Below are positions 62,801-64,000 of a stretch of 64,000 bases of DNA, in pieces. The notes below the pieces were generated by a model. The model was not told where the DNA came from. It worked only from the letters and a program-made list of their open reading frames with translations, and did no database searches. This DNA is from Aptenodytes patagonicus. Lineage: Eukaryota; Chordata; Aves; Sphenisciformes; Spheniscidae. The stretch covers positions 35,516,854-35,580,853 of the forward strand of contig NC_134953.1 of NCBI RefSeq assembly GCF_965638725.1. Reading direction: 5' to 3'. How positions within the stretch are numbered: the first letter of the stretch is position 1; every line of letters begins with the position of its first letter. The translations under genes were made by a program, and so were the position numbers.

Positions 62801-64000
62801 AAAGTTTCTTACATATAACTAAGAGAGCATTTGGTTTGCGATTTGGGGTAGGTGGTTTCTCATGCAAACATATGAGGCTGCATTACAGCTACAAATATTT
62901 CTTTTGAACACATAACACTGTAACAGTATGAAAATACCTATGCAAACCTTTTACGGGTGACGTTGTTAAGCCTTGTGCTTGCGTAAACCAAACAGACTAA
63001 AGTTGGGTATCACCTCTGTTAAAACTCGCTCATCAATTTTCTATGAACAGTTCTAAAAACAGAGAAAATGTCTGTATCCCTGATAAACTGAGTATCGATA
63101 TGAAACAAAACCAAGTGTTCAGAAAATTTTCAACAAATGAGGTAATATTGTGATACATACTAGACCTCTCAGAAAGGAGAACATTGATTGCTAACAAGCT
63201 TCCAAAGCAAGCTGGATATGTAGGGCTGCTGGATTTTTTTTTCATCAATAAATTGTGGAGGAAATTGCAGAATTGATATTAATCTTGCCCCTTAACACTT
63301 CTTGTTGTGAGATTTCCTCACAGTCTATTTAAATTTAATTTCATAAATATCCCTTGAAAGTAGAGGTTTTAAAAAACCAAAATGACCTGCGCCCCCTGTA
63401 CTGAAAGGTGAAGTGGGCTATATTTAGAATCACCTTTGCAGAAAGGGAACACCTCAATAAATGCTCTGCATGGCCATTTGTGACAGAGGGTTATGTGTCT
63501 GCCAACGCAACCTACATTTTTTACGCTAATAGTACAAGTCAGAATAAATACTATCTCCACTCATGTGACAGACCTTTGATAAAGCAGAATTGGCCTGGTT
63601 GATTAGGAGTACGTGTCAAACACAGATAATGGGGGAATCCCTTTCAGCAGCAGCACATAACCTCAGCAACCATAATGAGACCAATTTAATGAGCCTTCTG
63701 TTTTACAAGAGATATTAATTGCAATCCTGTCACATAAGGTACAATTCAAGATAAAATACGTAAAAAGGAGGGAAATTGGATTTCATTCAATTTTTGTCAC
63801 AATTATAAATTTTCTTGCAGGATCATGAATCTCCCTGCTGCTGATCTAAATACTCTGGGTGGCTGACACGCTGCCGTAGAACAACGTGCATTGTTATGAA
63901 GGCTGTTGAACACTAGAAGAATGTCAGGCTTTTCGTTGCACCTTTCTGCCATTATGATTTTTATTCTACCCTGGGCAATTTTTGTTTGTTTGTTTGTCTT
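59860..64000. other. Gene-free DNA at the right end
   Basis: No gene is supported. A short (TA)n lies at 62,758-62,774. At 61,906-61,920 GGGCCCGATCTCTTG followed about 80 bp later by TCCCATTGAAGC may be another ancient palindromic-repeat scrap. The last 350 bp (about 63,650-64,000) is AT-rich and dense in homeodomain-like cores (AATTTAAT, ATTAATTGCAAT), which is the look of a conserved non-coding element. That cannot be tested without alignment. Confidence 0.45.

Overview
This is eukaryotic nuclear DNA, almost certainly from a bird. It holds two recognisable protein genes, ADO (2-aminoethanethiol dioxygenase, + strand) and EGR2/Krox20 (zinc-finger transcription factor, - strand), in the same tail-to-tail order as at human 10q21. 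The bird assignment rests on one well-preserved CR1 retrotransposon (59.37-59.85 kb) with the ATTCTATG-type 3' tail, very GC-rich promoters, low repeat load and short UTRs. The species cannot be read from the sequence.

Layout: 1-36.5 kb is non-coding DNA upstream of ADO and downstream of EGR2. It contains ancient repeat scraps (two MIR-like SINE fragments, several degraded palindromic repeats), a few perfect hairpins and one cluster of SOX/MEIS/homeodomain-type motifs near 9.6 kb. 36.55-38.08 kb is the ADO CpG island with its single-exon CDS (37,111-37,845, 244 aa). The ADO 3'UTR probably runs to a poly(A) signal at 40,255. 40.3-42.07 kb is the interval between the two 3' ends, with an orphan CpG island at 41.58-42.06 kb. 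42.07-44.73 kb is EGR2: 3'UTR, coding exon 2 with three C2H2 fingers, a 342-bp intron, coding exon 1 and the 5'UTR. 44.73-45.08 kb is its immediate-early promoter, with a TATA-like box, CRE, E-box, EGR site, three perfect CArG boxes and two ETS sites. A perfect 39-bp GC hairpin follows at 45.43-45.51 kb. 45.5-64 kb is non-coding upstream DNA with the one CR1.

The two genes are not a pathway. ADO is a broadly expressed oxygen-sensing thiol dioxygenase; EGR2 is a serum/growth-factor-inducible regulator of hindbrain segmentation and Schwann-cell myelination. The large flanking non-coding DNA fits the long-range EGR2 regulatory landscape known in vertebrates. No exotic new system was found. The best leads are the stop-free in-frame EGR2 intron, the perfect hairpin upstream of the EGR2 promoter, the orphan CpG island between the convergent genes, and a possible Schwann-cell enhancer about 35 kb downstream of the EGR2 promoter.
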